NCBI GenBank assembly: GCA_038093975.1
Contig: JBBPTG010000198.1
Location: forward strand, 1 to 45,534
Length of the DNA stretch: 45,534 bases
Origin: Chalciporus piperatus
Taxonomy: Eukaryota; Basidiomycota; Agaricomycetes; Boletales; Boletaceae
Reading direction: 5' to 3'
Shown piece after piece: positions 17,151 through 29,299 of the stretch; within the stretch, counting starts at the first letter, position 1; every line of letters starts with the position of its first letter. The notes beneath the pieces were generated by a model. That model did not search any database, was not told the origin of the DNA, and saw only the letters and a list, made by a program, of their open reading frames with translations. A program made the translations under genes and the position numbers.

Positions 17151-19400
17151 TTAAACTCCTGGTAGTGAAGGTGAATTTGATGGAGGATGTGCACTAGCTT
17201 GTACGAGGTGGGCTATCGACACACCCCCGTCAAACGTCTTGCGTTTATCTTCCGAGACCAGCGTCACATAATTGACTGGGAACGCATATCTACCAGGCTC
17301 CCTTTTCGATTCGTCGACCAGTTCACCATCCCACCAACCGTCCTTGTTCAAGTTAGTTACTCCAATGATATCGCCAGCCTCGAAGTTGAGGTCTACACAG
17401 CTAGCAGCCACATAATCGTAGAGAGCGCTGACTGTCAACCACAATATTAAGTATATGCATAGTGAGAGTCGGGATGGACACAAAAACAGACCGTAGAAGA
17501 GAATCTTGTCGCTCGGCGTGGAACCAACTGGACCAATTCTAACCTGAGACTCGGACATAGCCGCCTCGGATTCCTTGTCTGTCGGTGTCACGAAATCGGC
17601 TGGGAAGAGATGTCTACCGGTCTCTCTTTTTGATTCATCGGCGAGTTGGCCGTGCCACCAACCATCTTGGGGAATGTCAGTTACTGCTATGATATCGCCG
17701 GTTCGGAAGTTGAGGTCCTCGTCGGTCCCAGCCACATAATCATATTGAGCTTTCACTGCCAGTTTCGAAGAAGACACTAGTGTGAGCGCATTCATTGGGA
17801 AAGGCCAGGACGAGATCATCATACCGTGGAAGAGATATGGCCTATCGTCACTGGACATGGTATCACTCTAAGAATATCAGGTTGTTTATATTTCAGGACT
17901 CGTAAGTTTGCTCCGAAGACTTACAGTTACGTCTACACGGAAGTTTCGTATACTTGCCCGGGTGGTGTTGTCGATTTGGGGGGCATCTGGGATTTGCCTG
18001 CGTTTGCCTTTCCGATCGAGTGAAATCTGGAATCGGCCTCCACACTCTTGGCTGGTGAGTTTGAAGTGAATATCCCGTTGGAGATGACACGCATTTGGCT
18101 TACCACTCCATGGAGCCTTCAGTGAGCCAGGTAGACCACTGAAGGACTTCCCGACGATCCACCTTGTTCGAGGCTCCGCATAACTGACACTTGTATTCCT
18201 GATACGAGCTTTGTGCTAGTTGGAATATCACTCTCATGAGGAGTTTACTTTGCGCATCGATATTTGGCCAGTCATCTGAAGTCACTTGAACGACTTGCGT
18301 GCCCTTGTCAATACATAGGTCGTACAACCCTTTCTCAAAGTATCGTCTCTGTGCGCGAGCGCCGGGAAAGTCGCGTTTAAATATGACCGTAAGCATCAGT
18401 TGGAGTTGCTACGAACTTCGATCAGCAAGGTGAACAATCAACGAAAGTAAACCAGGAGCACACCTCGAACGAAACGCAGTATTCCATGGGTATCGGATGT
18501 TCCCGACCAGCCGCGTCAACAAGGGTTACGTGGTTCAACATCTGTGAGGTCAGGGCTGATTGGGATTTGGATACTTCTTGTATTATCAAAGTGCGTATTT
18601 CGGTGATGGCATTCGCTGAGCGAGCGGTTACCGATAGTAATTCCTCCTGTCGATCGTGATCGTGCATACGAGACAAAACCTGGGTAGACCATCAGAACAC
18701 ACTCGATCGGTATCAAGGGGAATGAAATAACCGCGTATTGGAGTAAACATTGGTCGATGTCCTTGCTGCAACCTGCGAGCACGCTTGTCACGGATTTGTA
18801 TGCAAAACGTTTGGCTTCCGCTAGGTCTTTCAACTGACGAGAGGTCTGCTCCAAACGGCTGATTCAAAACATCAACCACAGAGTGTCAACAATGAGGGCG
18901 AGGTCGAGATAGGGATCGTACTAACTCTCTCAAGAACTCCCTTAATCGTGCCTCGTCATCACTATGTGCTGCAGGGGCTTTCGATATGTTATCGGTCAGG
19001 AGGTATAATCTCGACGTGAGCCCTTCGAGATCTGACTTGTTCTGAATTCTCGTCTGTAGCAAATCAGAATGATTTTCATTTCGCGCTCCGAGAGCAACCG
19101 TACGTCAATCATCTGAAGAACTGTCAACAGTCCGCCGATAGCAATTTTCAGTGGGGCCCCCGCCAAGGGTATGGAGTCGGCCGCTGCCTGAACGACTGGC
19201 AGAGTGACTTGAGCGATGTCAGATGCGTTACGGGCCCAAGTGGATAGAACGCCCGGCGAAGTGATATTGCATTCCGGCTCGACTTGGGAAGCGCCCGCCG
19301 ATGACCAATTGTGTTTGTGTTTCAGACCGTTCTTGCGGACGGCGATCACCTTGGAACTAAGGTTGGATATACGAGTGAGCAGGGACTTGAAAGAATCCAT
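17151..19400 (-). CDS. Helical N-terminus, ubiquitin-like domain, zinc ribbon and tandem SH3 protein
   Basis: Nine exons on the minus strand: 19400-19104, 19053-18922, 18845-18732, 18679-18464, 18408-18104, 18051-17925, 17867-17825, 17776-17492, 17431-17151; all phases agree, 599 residues. Residues 1-200 resemble the helical N-terminal module of basidiomycete NLR-type proteins (LPVVQAAADSIPLAGAPLKI, AIGGLLTVLQMID). Residues about 230-320 (VTLVDAAGREHPIPMEYCVS, then ARAQRRYFEKGLYDLCIDKG) match a fungal ubiquitin-like domain usually found in such proteins. A zinc ribbon follows (C327-x2-C330, C355-x2-C358). Two SH3 domains end the protein: AQYDYVAGTDEDLNF (about 417-476) and ALYDYVAASCVDLNF (about 508-565), each with the GWW Trp pair. 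SH3 domains bind proline-rich partners. A split into two genes near 17870 is possible, but the intron 17868-17924 (GTAAGT...TTAG) keeps the frame. Confidence 0.75.
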
Positions 19401-20186
19401 TTAGATGAACAGACGAGATGTGGAGGAGGGCGAGGTCATTATATTGAGGAGAGAGCACTGCCTACTCAGGGCCGAGTTGTAGCCCAATCATGGTCGTATA
19501 GCATTTCTGCACTGGTACCGAAACCTACTCTTAGTACTAGCAATTGACCTGGGCAGGGGGGCAGCGCTACGCCAAAAGTCAACACCTTGCTACGATGTTT
19601 CGGTCCTGTACTCACCTGCGGGGACTCCTCGATGCTAGTATCCGTATAACAGATGGTTTTTGCAAATCCAAATTTTAATTTATAATTTACCTCAGCCTGC
19701 TCGGCAACTTGAATCAGCGCAGGTGAAGTAACCTTTCCATCGAATCATCGATATCATTGCTCTGGGCTTTAACGCTGACGGAGAACCGTTACTAGGCATT
19801 GCGGGACTACATGCGGGCCTCCACCTGTCCCTGGGCCTGATCCTCGTTCAGTGTACCCAAAACTCTGGTAATCGAGGTGTCGTGAATAAATTTTACTATA
19901 CTTCAGCACGAGGGAGCCGTCGGGTCACCGTCAAGTGCAGAACATGTCAGTATGGGGCCCGTTCACTGTGTTGTTATCACGCAGATAAGCCTCCTAGGAT
20001 TTGACAAGACACCCAGGTGACAGGACATTCCTGTCAGTGACCTTATCGCACGGCGCCTGGCCCAATGAGCGGCCGCTATTCTTGCCATCTCGCGCTGCAC
20101 GATTCTGTCATTCACACTCGCTTCCCTTATCATTCCAAAATAATGTGCCGAGATAATGGAATGCATGAAAAGGGAGCTGGTTGAAG
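19401..20186. promoter_or_regulatory. Divergent promoter region
   Basis: 786 bp between the start codons of the SH3/ubiquitin-like gene (minus) and the NCS1 permease (plus), so it holds both promoters. No convincing TATA box or factor site was identified. Confidence 0.5.
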
Positions 20187-22534
20187 ATGCCGTATCGTAA
20201 AATCGTCCCGCCTACGATGCGTTTCTCTACACAAGGTGCTGTTAACCTCTTTCTGCCGTCAGCCTGGGTTCTCGAACCGGAGAAGACGACGTTCGCTTCC
20301 AATGGTTGGAGTAACAAAGATATGGACCCGGTGCCTCCCCATTTGAGGACTTGGACGTGAGTTGTGCGTCGCTTTCGTGTCGTGAATGGATTTGACATGT
20401 TATCTAGGACTTGGAACTACGTGCGTCACTTGCCTTCTCGATAACGCCATAATCTCATGTTCTGTGAAGATTACCTATTGGCTCTCCGATGCTACTAACC
20501 TTGCGGTATGGGAGCTTGCTAGCTCCATGTTGGCCATTGGTCTGTCTTGGTGAGCTTTCTGGCGCGTCTAATGGGTCTGAAATCTCACACGCACAAAGGC
20601 GTCAGGCACTTGCATGTATCGCGGCGGGCTACAGTATTATCTCCGTGGTCATGGTATTGAATGGGACTATCGGTGCCCGCCTGCATATCGCGTTCCCCGT
20701 TTTGAACAGATCATCATTCGGTTTCTGGTTCAGTTACTTTACGGTGTTCAGTCGCATCATCCTTTCCATGTTCTGGTTCGGTATTCAGGTGAGTCCATGT
20801 CGTCACAAAGTAATCACTTTGGCTAACGGTTCGGCAGTCGTTCAATGGGTCACAGTGTGTCTACCAGGTAAAGCTGCATCTTGCTATGCTCGTGTTACCG
20901 TACCGATATCCTTGTGATTCTCCTTAAAGATGATAAAGGCTATTTGGCCATCGATCGCGAGGATACCGAACCATCTTCCTCCTAGCGCGGGAATCACGAC
21001 CTCAGGTAAGATTCACTAACAACAGACCATCCGTTCGCTCACCACTGCTCAGGTCTTATGTGCTACTTCCTTTATTGGTTGATCCAGTTCCCCTTCATGC
21101 TCCTCAGCCCGCACAAACTGAGGGTGTTGTTCCTTGCCAAGGGCATAATAGTTCCCATTGCATGGTTGGCAATGATCATCTGGGCATTCGTGAAGGTACC
21201 GCCATCCAGCGGACTTTTCTCTCAGCACGCCACCATCACTGGGCCGCAGTTCTCATTCAGCTGGTTGAGCGCGATGAACGGTGCACTTGGTATCTATTCC
21301 AGTTTGTCCGTGAACATCCCTGACTTTACGGTGCGGTCCTTGTCTTTGTTCACGGATTCCATAACTTATCATTACTTTCAGCGATATGCCAAGGACGAGA
21401 AAGCGTAAGTCATGTTCTTGCGCAGTGAACCCGATCCTGACGCTTTTTTAAAAGTCAATTTGTGCAGCCTCTGATCATACCGATCGCATTCATAATGTGC
21501 AGTTTCGCTGGCATTGCGGTCACGAGTGCTGGAATTCAGCTTTACGGGGAGGTTCTTTGGGACCCCTTGCTCCTCATTGATAAATGGGATAATCGTGCTG
21601 CTGCTTTCTTTGCCGCCTTCGCGTTTGCTCTTACGACTATCGGAACGAATATCAGTGCCAACTCCCTCGGCGCTGGAAACGACATGACCGTGTTGGCTCC
21701 CAAGGTGCTTACAGATGCAGACTTTTCGAGTGATCCTTTGTGTACTGACCTCGTATCCAGTACATCAATATCAGACGCGGGCAAATAATTTGCGCGTTTA
21801 TTGGTGGCTGGGCTTTGTGCCCTTGGGTGATCCTCGCTAGGTAAGCTCCCCGCATTGGAAGGGATTGTGCGACTGACCCACCACGTCGCGGAACAGGGTC
21901 GAAGGGTTCTTGACTTTCATGAACGGATATACCATCTTTTTGGGTCCATTTGCGGGAATTATGATTACAGATGTGAGTTTCCTATGCATGTTACTGGGCG
22001 TCACTGATCAGCTCCGCCCGACAGTTCTGGTTGGTTCATAAAGGCAAGGTGGACGTCCCCGCCATGTACGATCCAAAGGGTCGATACCGCTATACTGGAG
22101 GATTCGTCAGTGCCAGTATCTTCTACGCTGTACCCTCTCTGACATTCCAAAAGAACTGGCGCGCCGTCCTCGCGATGCTCGTGGCGGTGGTACCGACGTT
22201 GCCAGGACTCGCGAGCTCGCTCAACCCAGCTATCAATGTTGGACATCTAGCCCGCCTATTTGACATAGCCTGGATGTATGGCGTAAGTATCCGACCTCAT
22301 CACGTCATTCTACCTGTCACGCTAAGTTTCAATTGCTAGTTCGTGGTGTCGTGCGTGGTGTACTATACCACCTCCATGTTATTCCCCGCAAAGGAAACGT
22401 ATTGCGAGAAACTGATTTCGGCGGATGATGCAGTGGAGTATGATTGTGGCAGGGACAACACACCGACGGATACCTACGATGGGAAGGGGAACTTTGAGAA
22501 ACAGGACGTCGACGTCCATGTGACGGAGGTCTAG
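20187..22534 (+). CDS. NCS1-family nucleobase/allantoin/thiamine-type permease
   Basis: Fourteen exons: 20187-20356, 20408-20420, 20470-20549, 20599-20788, 20838-20867, 20930-21005, 21053-21330, 21382-21404, 21455-21704, 21761-21840, 21897-21972, 22025-22105, 22154-22282, 22340-22534; 556 residues, normal for the family. The pre-TM1 motif SNKDMDPVPPHLRTW is diagnostic of fungal Fur-type NCS1 carriers, which import uracil, uridine, allantoin or thiamine with protons across the plasma membrane. GTIGARLHIAFPVLNRSSFG (TM3), SVNIPDFTRYAK (TM6), GTNISANSLGAGNDM (TM8) and FLGPFAGIMITDFWLVH (TM10) follow in the expected order; about 12 membrane segments. Exon 2 is only 13 nt. Substrate cannot be read from sequence alone. 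An alternative start is the in-frame ATG at 20217. Confidence 0.9.
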
Positions 22535-23153
22535 AGATTCTATATTTAATACTCCCTCGGATTGTATGCTTAATTACCTAGACCGACGCTAGACTTTGTA
22601 CAATGTAGTGACCCAAGTAATACTGTAGATGTTGTCTTTCACGTATCGTTGGACGTTATTTTGACGCTATCATCGACTCACCATGATCCCGATGGATCTC
22701 AAACTGAATCCATTCCACCGTGACTCCTGGCTCCAGGAACTGTCAAAGGGAACAATGAAGCTGCCCCATTCGTCTGGTCACCAGACCCCTTAAGGTCCCT
22801 GCTACACATACTGGATTCATTATCATTCATATTTTGTCGCTTGTTGTCAAGTGTCGCCGCGGAAATGAAAGGGCGTGGAATGGACATGCTGGCAGTGCAC
22901 ACTCCGCTTTGATGGTTTGCATTTGTTTACGTCTCGAGGCAAGCAAAGACCTCGTTCTGGTAGTCCAACACTTTACCATCTACAATTTGACTACTCTTCA
23001 GCTGTCCTTTTCTCCATTAACTTGGTAGATAAAGAATCAGCTTCACAACACCCACAACTGCCTCGTCTTTCTCTGCGACACGACTCGAGTCGCTCGAGCT
23101 ACTTACTCCACCGCTCAAATACGTGAGGCTCGGTCCTCATCGACGAATCACAC
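22535..23153. other. Intergenic region between permease and DOA10 genes
   Basis: 619 bp with the 3' end of the permease transcript and the promoter of the next gene. No gene or repeat was recognised. Confidence 0.5.
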
Positions 23154-26100
23154 ATGCAGGAAGCTGAGGAGCTAGGTGGGTGGGATTGGTGCAACCCCAG
23201 AGATATCGAATACTGACGGCACTCAAAGACACTTGTCGAATATGCAGCGCACCGGGAGAGCCAGGCCAGCCACTCTTTTATCCGTGTAAATGTTCTGGCA
23301 CCATCCGATACATCCATCAAGACTGGTCAGTTCAGCCGTTGTTTTCCCTCTGTCCACACTCATCTCATTACATCCTTCAGTCTGACAACATGGCTATCAC
23401 ACAGCAAGAAGAAAACTTGCGATGTCTGCAAGCACCCATACTCCTTTACGAAAGGTCTGCTTGGCGTCTCTTGGTCGACATTCTGACATCTGACCCTCGT
23501 CGACAGTTTACGCCTCTGACATGCCCCCTACATTACCTCCACTATTACTCATCCGTCGACTGGTCCAGCAAGCATTTTTTGCATCGTTGTTCGGTCTCAG
23601 AGCAATCATAATTTCCCTGGTGTGGCTCGCACTATTACCGTGGATCACTATTTGGACTTGGAGAGTATATTTTACAATGGGAGAGTCGACGTATGTCTCC
23701 TTCGTGTCTCCCCTATCTCTCATGCTAAAAGTTTCCCTAGCGCGTGGTGGATCAGTGGCCGTGAAAGGGACGCAGACATCCATCCTATCGGAATTGTGCA
23801 AACCTTGACAGCTGGCAATGAAACCATTTCGTCATTGCGGAACGCCACCGTTCTACATCGCTTGACGTCTCGTGCATTCTGGCAAACCTTGTCGTCTGAC
23901 GTATTCGCAGGACAAATCATTGCGTCTCTGATTGTTCTCGTCTTTTTGGCTGTGTTCCTCCTCCGTGAATGGATAACGCAGAATGCAAGGCCTGGGATGT
24001 TTGAAGATGATGAAATGCCTGCTGTGCCACCTCAAGAACCTGCGGTCGTTAACCCACTCCCTGTGGACCCACCCGTACGAGACTTGAACGGTCACATGCT
24101 TCCCCTTCCGAGACCAGGGCCTCTCGCTGACGATGCAGACGCACCACATGCAAGACTTTGGCGCCCAAATCGCCCACTCGAACCAAACCCCGGTCTTGAG
24201 GGTCTCCGACGACGAGTCGAGGGAGATCGTCTGGTACCAGCACGCGACCCTATTCAGCGACCTGCAAATCCTCCCCCTCCCGGCGAGCGGTTGTTACCCC
24301 CAGTGCCACCTACGGTCCCGGCACCCACATTTGTCGATTTTATGGCGATTAATCGCGGTAAAGGAAAGGCGAGGGAAGAAGGAGAGGATATTGAATCCGA
24401 GTCAGCTTTTGATCTCCGCAGGCGCATTCGCAGAAGACTGGATACCGACAGAGAGTCCATAGAGCCAGCTGCAGAGGGAAGTTCCTCGTTGGCTGTGTCG
24501 TCCGGCTTTACTCCGCAACGCCCACTGTCAGCTTCTTCATCCGGTCGTTCACTAGAATCGCCTTTCGAGTTTACGTTCAGACCTCCTCATCCTGATTCCA
24601 GTGGAACTACAGAAGATGTTTTCGAGCCGGTCCCGGAAGTGCCAGGGCGATCCCTTGGTACATTTCAGGATGCCGTGCTGAATGGGTCGCCTGTCCCCGC
24701 GGAAGAACATCGACCTCGGTCCGTTGTCTTCCCTTCCGATTTCTCCATTCACTCCCTTTCTTCACGGTCTCCGTCGCCGGAAGATGTTCATTCCTACAAA
24801 ATTCTTGCTGCAGGTCCACCTCCGGCTTTCCCATCTCCGACATCCTCGGACTTCAGCATCCCATCTTCACCCATGTTCAATGACAGCGTTCAAGACAGTG
24901 TGGGGTCTCACGGAACAGCTTCGGAATACTTTGCCACGCTTGGGTATCCTCCAGAAGTGCCAGAGGTAGGGTCGTCATCTGTTGCAGGAGACGTCGATGG
25001 AGATAAGAGAACGGTGGACGAGATGGAGGAAGAGTTTGAACACTATTTCGGTGATCCAGGACCTGCGACGCTTGAGAACAGCAACGCCAATGGTTGGAGA
25101 ATACCATCTCCAGAGGTCGAGGACATCCCTGAGGTGGACGATGGGGAGGCCCAGGATGTTTATGAGGACGACGAGGACGAGGATGAGGATGAAGACGAAG
25201 CGCGTGATCGTATGCTTTGGGATGCGGATATAGACCGTGAGGATGAAGAAGACGAGGATGAGGATGTAGCGGATATCGGGGAGATCAATGTTCCAAATCG
25301 AGCTGGCGTACAGGCACCGCCTGCGCAGCCTGTAGCTGCTGTTGAGCCGTTGAACGAGGCTGTAGATGATCTAGAGGCTGGTGTTGAGGATGATATGGAA
25401 GGCGCACTTGAAGGTAGGTTTTTTTTTTCCGTTTGTCGAATCAACTTGCGATACTCAATCTACGACAGCAATTGGTCTCCGAGGTCCAATATTCGGTGTC
25501 GTGCAAAATGTTGGTTCGCATAATTTGGGCATTGAGCGTTTGACTGATGCGATGCATAGGTGATCCTGATGATCTTCGTTCTGGACACTGCCATCGGGTT
25601 TGGAGTGTGGCTCCCATTCACTCTGGGGAAAACGGTAGCGCTTCTATCGGTGAGTAGTGACGTTCCATGGCCAATGCTTCTCATCAATTCCTGCATCTGT
25701 CAGCTGGACCCTCCAAGGACTTTGTTCATCCTTCACCTCCCTATCCGAGCAATGCGGATCGTCACAGATCCCTTTGTGGACTTCTTCACTCTTATCCTTG
25801 GTCGCTTCCTTTTCCCGTCCGTTTGCCAGATATCTAAGTTCTTCATTTCGAGCGCGCTCAGCATCGTCAGTTATTTCGCCGGGAAACTGGTTCCATCACC
25901 GTTGCCTTCCACCCCATCCCACAATGTAACTTCATGGGTGGTATGTGTTGACTATGTTTCGTCTGATATTCCCATCAACATGTTTTCTAGACCTCCGTTG
26001 GATCAGACCTCTCCGCTAGTGCATCTCGATGGTTACAATCGCCAGTGCAAGAACCCTCCCCAAGTCTATCCCAGAAAGTCAACGACTTCTTCGAGAGCAA

Positions 26101-28464
26101 CTCGAGCCTCGCACAGATCCTAGAACCTCTTTTTGCCTATGTCGGCCAGGAAGTCAGGCTCTTTGCCACTCATTTCCAGGAATCGTGGAATCGATTGACG
26201 TTGGGTAAGGGAGGCACGGAACGCGCGTTTGCCATACTGTTGGGCTACGCTGTTGTGGGTGTCGCACTGGCGCTTTACTTGAACGTGTTCACTGTTGGGA
26301 ACGCGAGGACTGCTGGTAGAGCTGTTCGAAACGCGGTCCGGCAACAACTCTTGGTTGTCAAGGTGTGTAAAGTTTGGTTGTCTGCCTGCGCGGGAGGAAA
26401 TTGACTTGACATAGGTGGCCATGTTCATCATCATCGAGCTCATCATCTTCCCACTTGGATGTGGTATTATGTTGGACGCGTGTACTATCTGGGTGTTCCC
26501 CGAGGCTTCGGTACAGTCGCGGGTAGCGTTCTTCACGCAAGCTCCGTTGACGGCGATGTTCTACCACTGGGTCGCCGGAACGATGTTCATGTGAGTCGTT
26601 CGTTCCATTCGTCCTGACGTTCCGGACACTCATCTGTTCGTAGGTATCAATTCGCCGTTCTCTTGGCTGGCTGCAGGAACATCATGCGGCCGGGTGCGAT
26701 GTGGTTCATCAAGGATCCTCAAGATCAAAATTTCCACCCCATCCGCGATATCTTGGACAGACCCACGTTTACGCAGTTCCGCAAACTCCTCATCAGCGCG
26801 TTCATGTATGCGACGGTCGTCGCTTGCGGCGTTGGCAGTCTCACGATCTTGTTGTTCATTGGGAATAGATCTATATTCCCTATTCGGTGGAAGACACGGT
26901 GCGTGTTTACTCTGTATCTGATTAGTTTGTTTACTGAACACTGTCAATAGGGAACCCCTTTCTGAGGTCCCGATCGATCTGTTGTTCCTACAGATCGTCC
27001 TTCCATACACCATGCGCTATTTGCGTCCCCGCAAGATCGTTTACGATGTCGCCGTCCAAGTGTGGAAAATTTTGGCCGCCAGACTACGCTTGACGTCGTA
27101 CATGTTCGGAGATGGACATCACGAGGAAGAGTATACAAGGACGTACAAGTCTTTTTTTGCTTTTATCCGGGGATCGACGACGGACGACGTGGTCACGACT
27201 CGAGATGGAACCTTCCGCCGGGTACCTGCCAGCGACAATATCGCGCTCCCCCGAGATATGCGTGCCACTGCAGAAGTCCACGAAGACGGTACTCCCATCA
27301 ACGATACAGCAAGAGACTTGATGGGGATGCAAAATGCAGAAGCGGTGAAGGCTAAACGGGACATCAAGAATGATTACATTGTCGTATACATCCCTCCTCG
27401 TTTCCGAACGAGAATCATCGCCTTTGTCACGGCGGTATGGATGATCATGGCTGTCGTCGCTGCGACATGTGTTGCTGTCCCGGTCCAAGTCGGGAGACGG
27501 TTCTTTGCGTTGTTCTTTTCAACGTCGGTTCATGACGGCTACGCGTTCCTCGCTGGGTTTTATCTCCTGTGGGCCTGCTATTTGTTCGCAAAGGCGGTCG
27601 AAAGCATGGACAGGCGTCGTCAACGCGTGACTGGGGATGGACCACGAGCAGATCTCGCTGTGTATTTTGCCAAGCAGAGTCTTCTTTGGGTGGTCAAGAT
27701 CAGCTACATGACCGTCTTCTTCGGTTTCGTCATCCCGATCCTACTTGCGCTCGTCGTGGACATGTACATCGTCATGCCGATTCGGTTGACCCTCAATCCG
27801 GATATGGTGCCGACGATCAGGTTGGTGGATATGTGGTCTCTTGGACTCGTGTACTGCAAGATCGTCTTGCGGTTGCGTCGGAGATGGCAATTGCCCGCGC
27901 GACAAGTCGGAGCGTTGCACTTGGTAAGTATCCTGCGCGTTGCTTTTGTGGACCTGGACCGGCTGACTGTTGTTCGCGTTTTGGCGTTATAGCTCTTACT
28001 CGACGGATGGACGGACCCCAATCCTCGTTTCGCCACCAAGGCGCTCATCATTCCCGCAGTTGGGATCCTCCTTGGCATGCTCCTCTTGCCGGCAGGCGCG
28101 GTGTACGTCTTGCGAGAGGTGCTGCATGTTGCACTGAGCAGGAAATTCTTGTGTAAGCCTCCTCTCGACCTAATCTCGAGATTGTGTACTGATCGACGTA
28201 CGCTGCACGCTAGTCATGCACGTCTATCCAGGCATCTTCGCCGTGGTTGGCTTCTCTCGCATGTTCTTCTCCACCGTGACAGTCTTGTCCTCTTGGTCGC
28301 AATCGATACGAGACAAGGAGTTCCTCGTCGAAATGCGGTTACAAAATCTGGAACCAGACCAGGTTGGTAAGCCAAAGTCGCAGAGGATAGAGTTTGCCAA
28401 GTTTACCGCAATCGTGCGTGGGGATCGGGGGGAAAGAGTGGGCGTGATCGTGGAAGAGATATGA
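23154..28464 (+). CDS. SSM4: Doa10/SSM4 (MARCH6)-type membrane E3 ubiquitin ligase
   Basis: Fourteen exons: 23154-23175, 23229-23325, 23381-23454, 23507-23690, 23741-25413, 25469-25509, 25560-25649, 25704-25925, 25991-26362, 26415-26590, 26644-26898, 26951-27923, 27993-28152, 28214-28464; 1,529 residues. A RING-CH finger sits at the extreme N-terminus: C10, C13, C27, C29, H37, C40, C53, C56 (C4HC3), followed by VYASDMPPTLPP and the first membrane segments. A long disordered acidic loop encoded in exon 5 has Glu/Asp runs near 25165-25270. The C-terminal 850 residues are a polytopic membrane domain; FVLDTAIGFGVWLPFTLGK fits the conserved Doa10 core and the end IRDKEFLVEMRLQN fits the family C-terminus. 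In yeast, Doa10 works in the ER and inner nuclear membrane with Ubc6/Ubc7 to degrade misfolded and short-lived proteins. No damage seen. Confidence 0.95.
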
Positions 28465-28677
28465 AGCAGAGAGATGGAGGTCCGAGGCATGGAGAGCATC
28501 GATTTACAATAGATGTTTGGACTTCTTTATCATTCGTCGTATCATACAGTTTGGAACCAGCACTATGTAACATTTAGTTGTACACAAAGCATTTTTCTTA
28601 GAACATCCCCTTCTCGCCTTTTTTCGAACGTGTGAGTTGTGGAGGACATTGTTTTAACCGGAGAGGGGCTTGGTTTT

Positions 28678-29035
28678 TCACTCGGCACGTCGGAAGTTGA
28701 GGAGCATTTCTTCTTTTCTCAGGGTGAGTAGAATGATATCGCCAGACTGCCCGATCGAGAATCTCACGACGTGTCCCGGGACTCCCGGGACGTGCCCTTC
28801 AAAAATCTCGCCCACGGTATGACACAAGCGTCCATGGCACACTGTCAAAAACGTGAGTTTGATTCGATGATCAAAGGTGACCGGTGACAGGCGGGGTATG
28901 CGCAAAGATCCCGTCAGTCTTAAGTTGTGTTTTGACTCCGTGGGGATCCACGCTCGCCGGAATCCACTTGTGGTGCTTGTCCCAATTCCCAACGGGGCGA
29001 CGGGATAGTAGCCACGCGGGCGCGCTAGGCCGAAA
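28678..29035 (-). CDS. Hypothetical protein, 3' part of an unrecognised gene
   Basis: The minus strand encodes a well-behaved C-terminus (CHTVGEIFEGHVPGVPGHVV, ending LLTLRKEEMLLNFRRAE and TGA). Upstream, another frame reads NWDKHHKWIPASVDPHG and HGVKTQLKTDGIFAHTPPV and can be joined by a very short intron (28842-28881, 40 nt). Alternatively a single 142-codon frame runs from 29103. The 5' exons are not resolved; ATG codons near 29250-29296 with a GTAAGC donor may belong to it. It is convergent with the DOA10 gene, 213 bp away. No family recognised. Confidence 0.35.
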
Positions 29036-29299
29036 TTAGATGAACCATGCCAACGGGCTGTTGACACGAGAGCGAGGCTCTTCGCAAAGGCCCGGTGCCG
29101 CACGTATGGTCACCGGTCGAGTTTGACAAAGCCACCTGATCTGCCTCAGAGCGCGAAACACACATACCACCACGAAGCTCGGAACCCGAGCGTCGGTTGA
29201 GAGGGGGACCAACGCACTTCCGTGCTTACCGTGGAAGCGTGTCATGATCATGAGTGGAATTCCGGGTGGTGCTACAGAATGCAGGATGGCAATCATGGC

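Noticed and set aside
17893..18090. Separate small minus-strand gene between the SH3 part and the ubiquitin-like part
   Set aside because: The same bases form exon 6 (zinc ribbon) in another frame with matching phases on both sides.
25160..25444. Minus-strand Ser-rich ORF opposite the DOA10 acidic loop
   Set aside because: Antisense shadow of the Glu/Asp-coding repeat.
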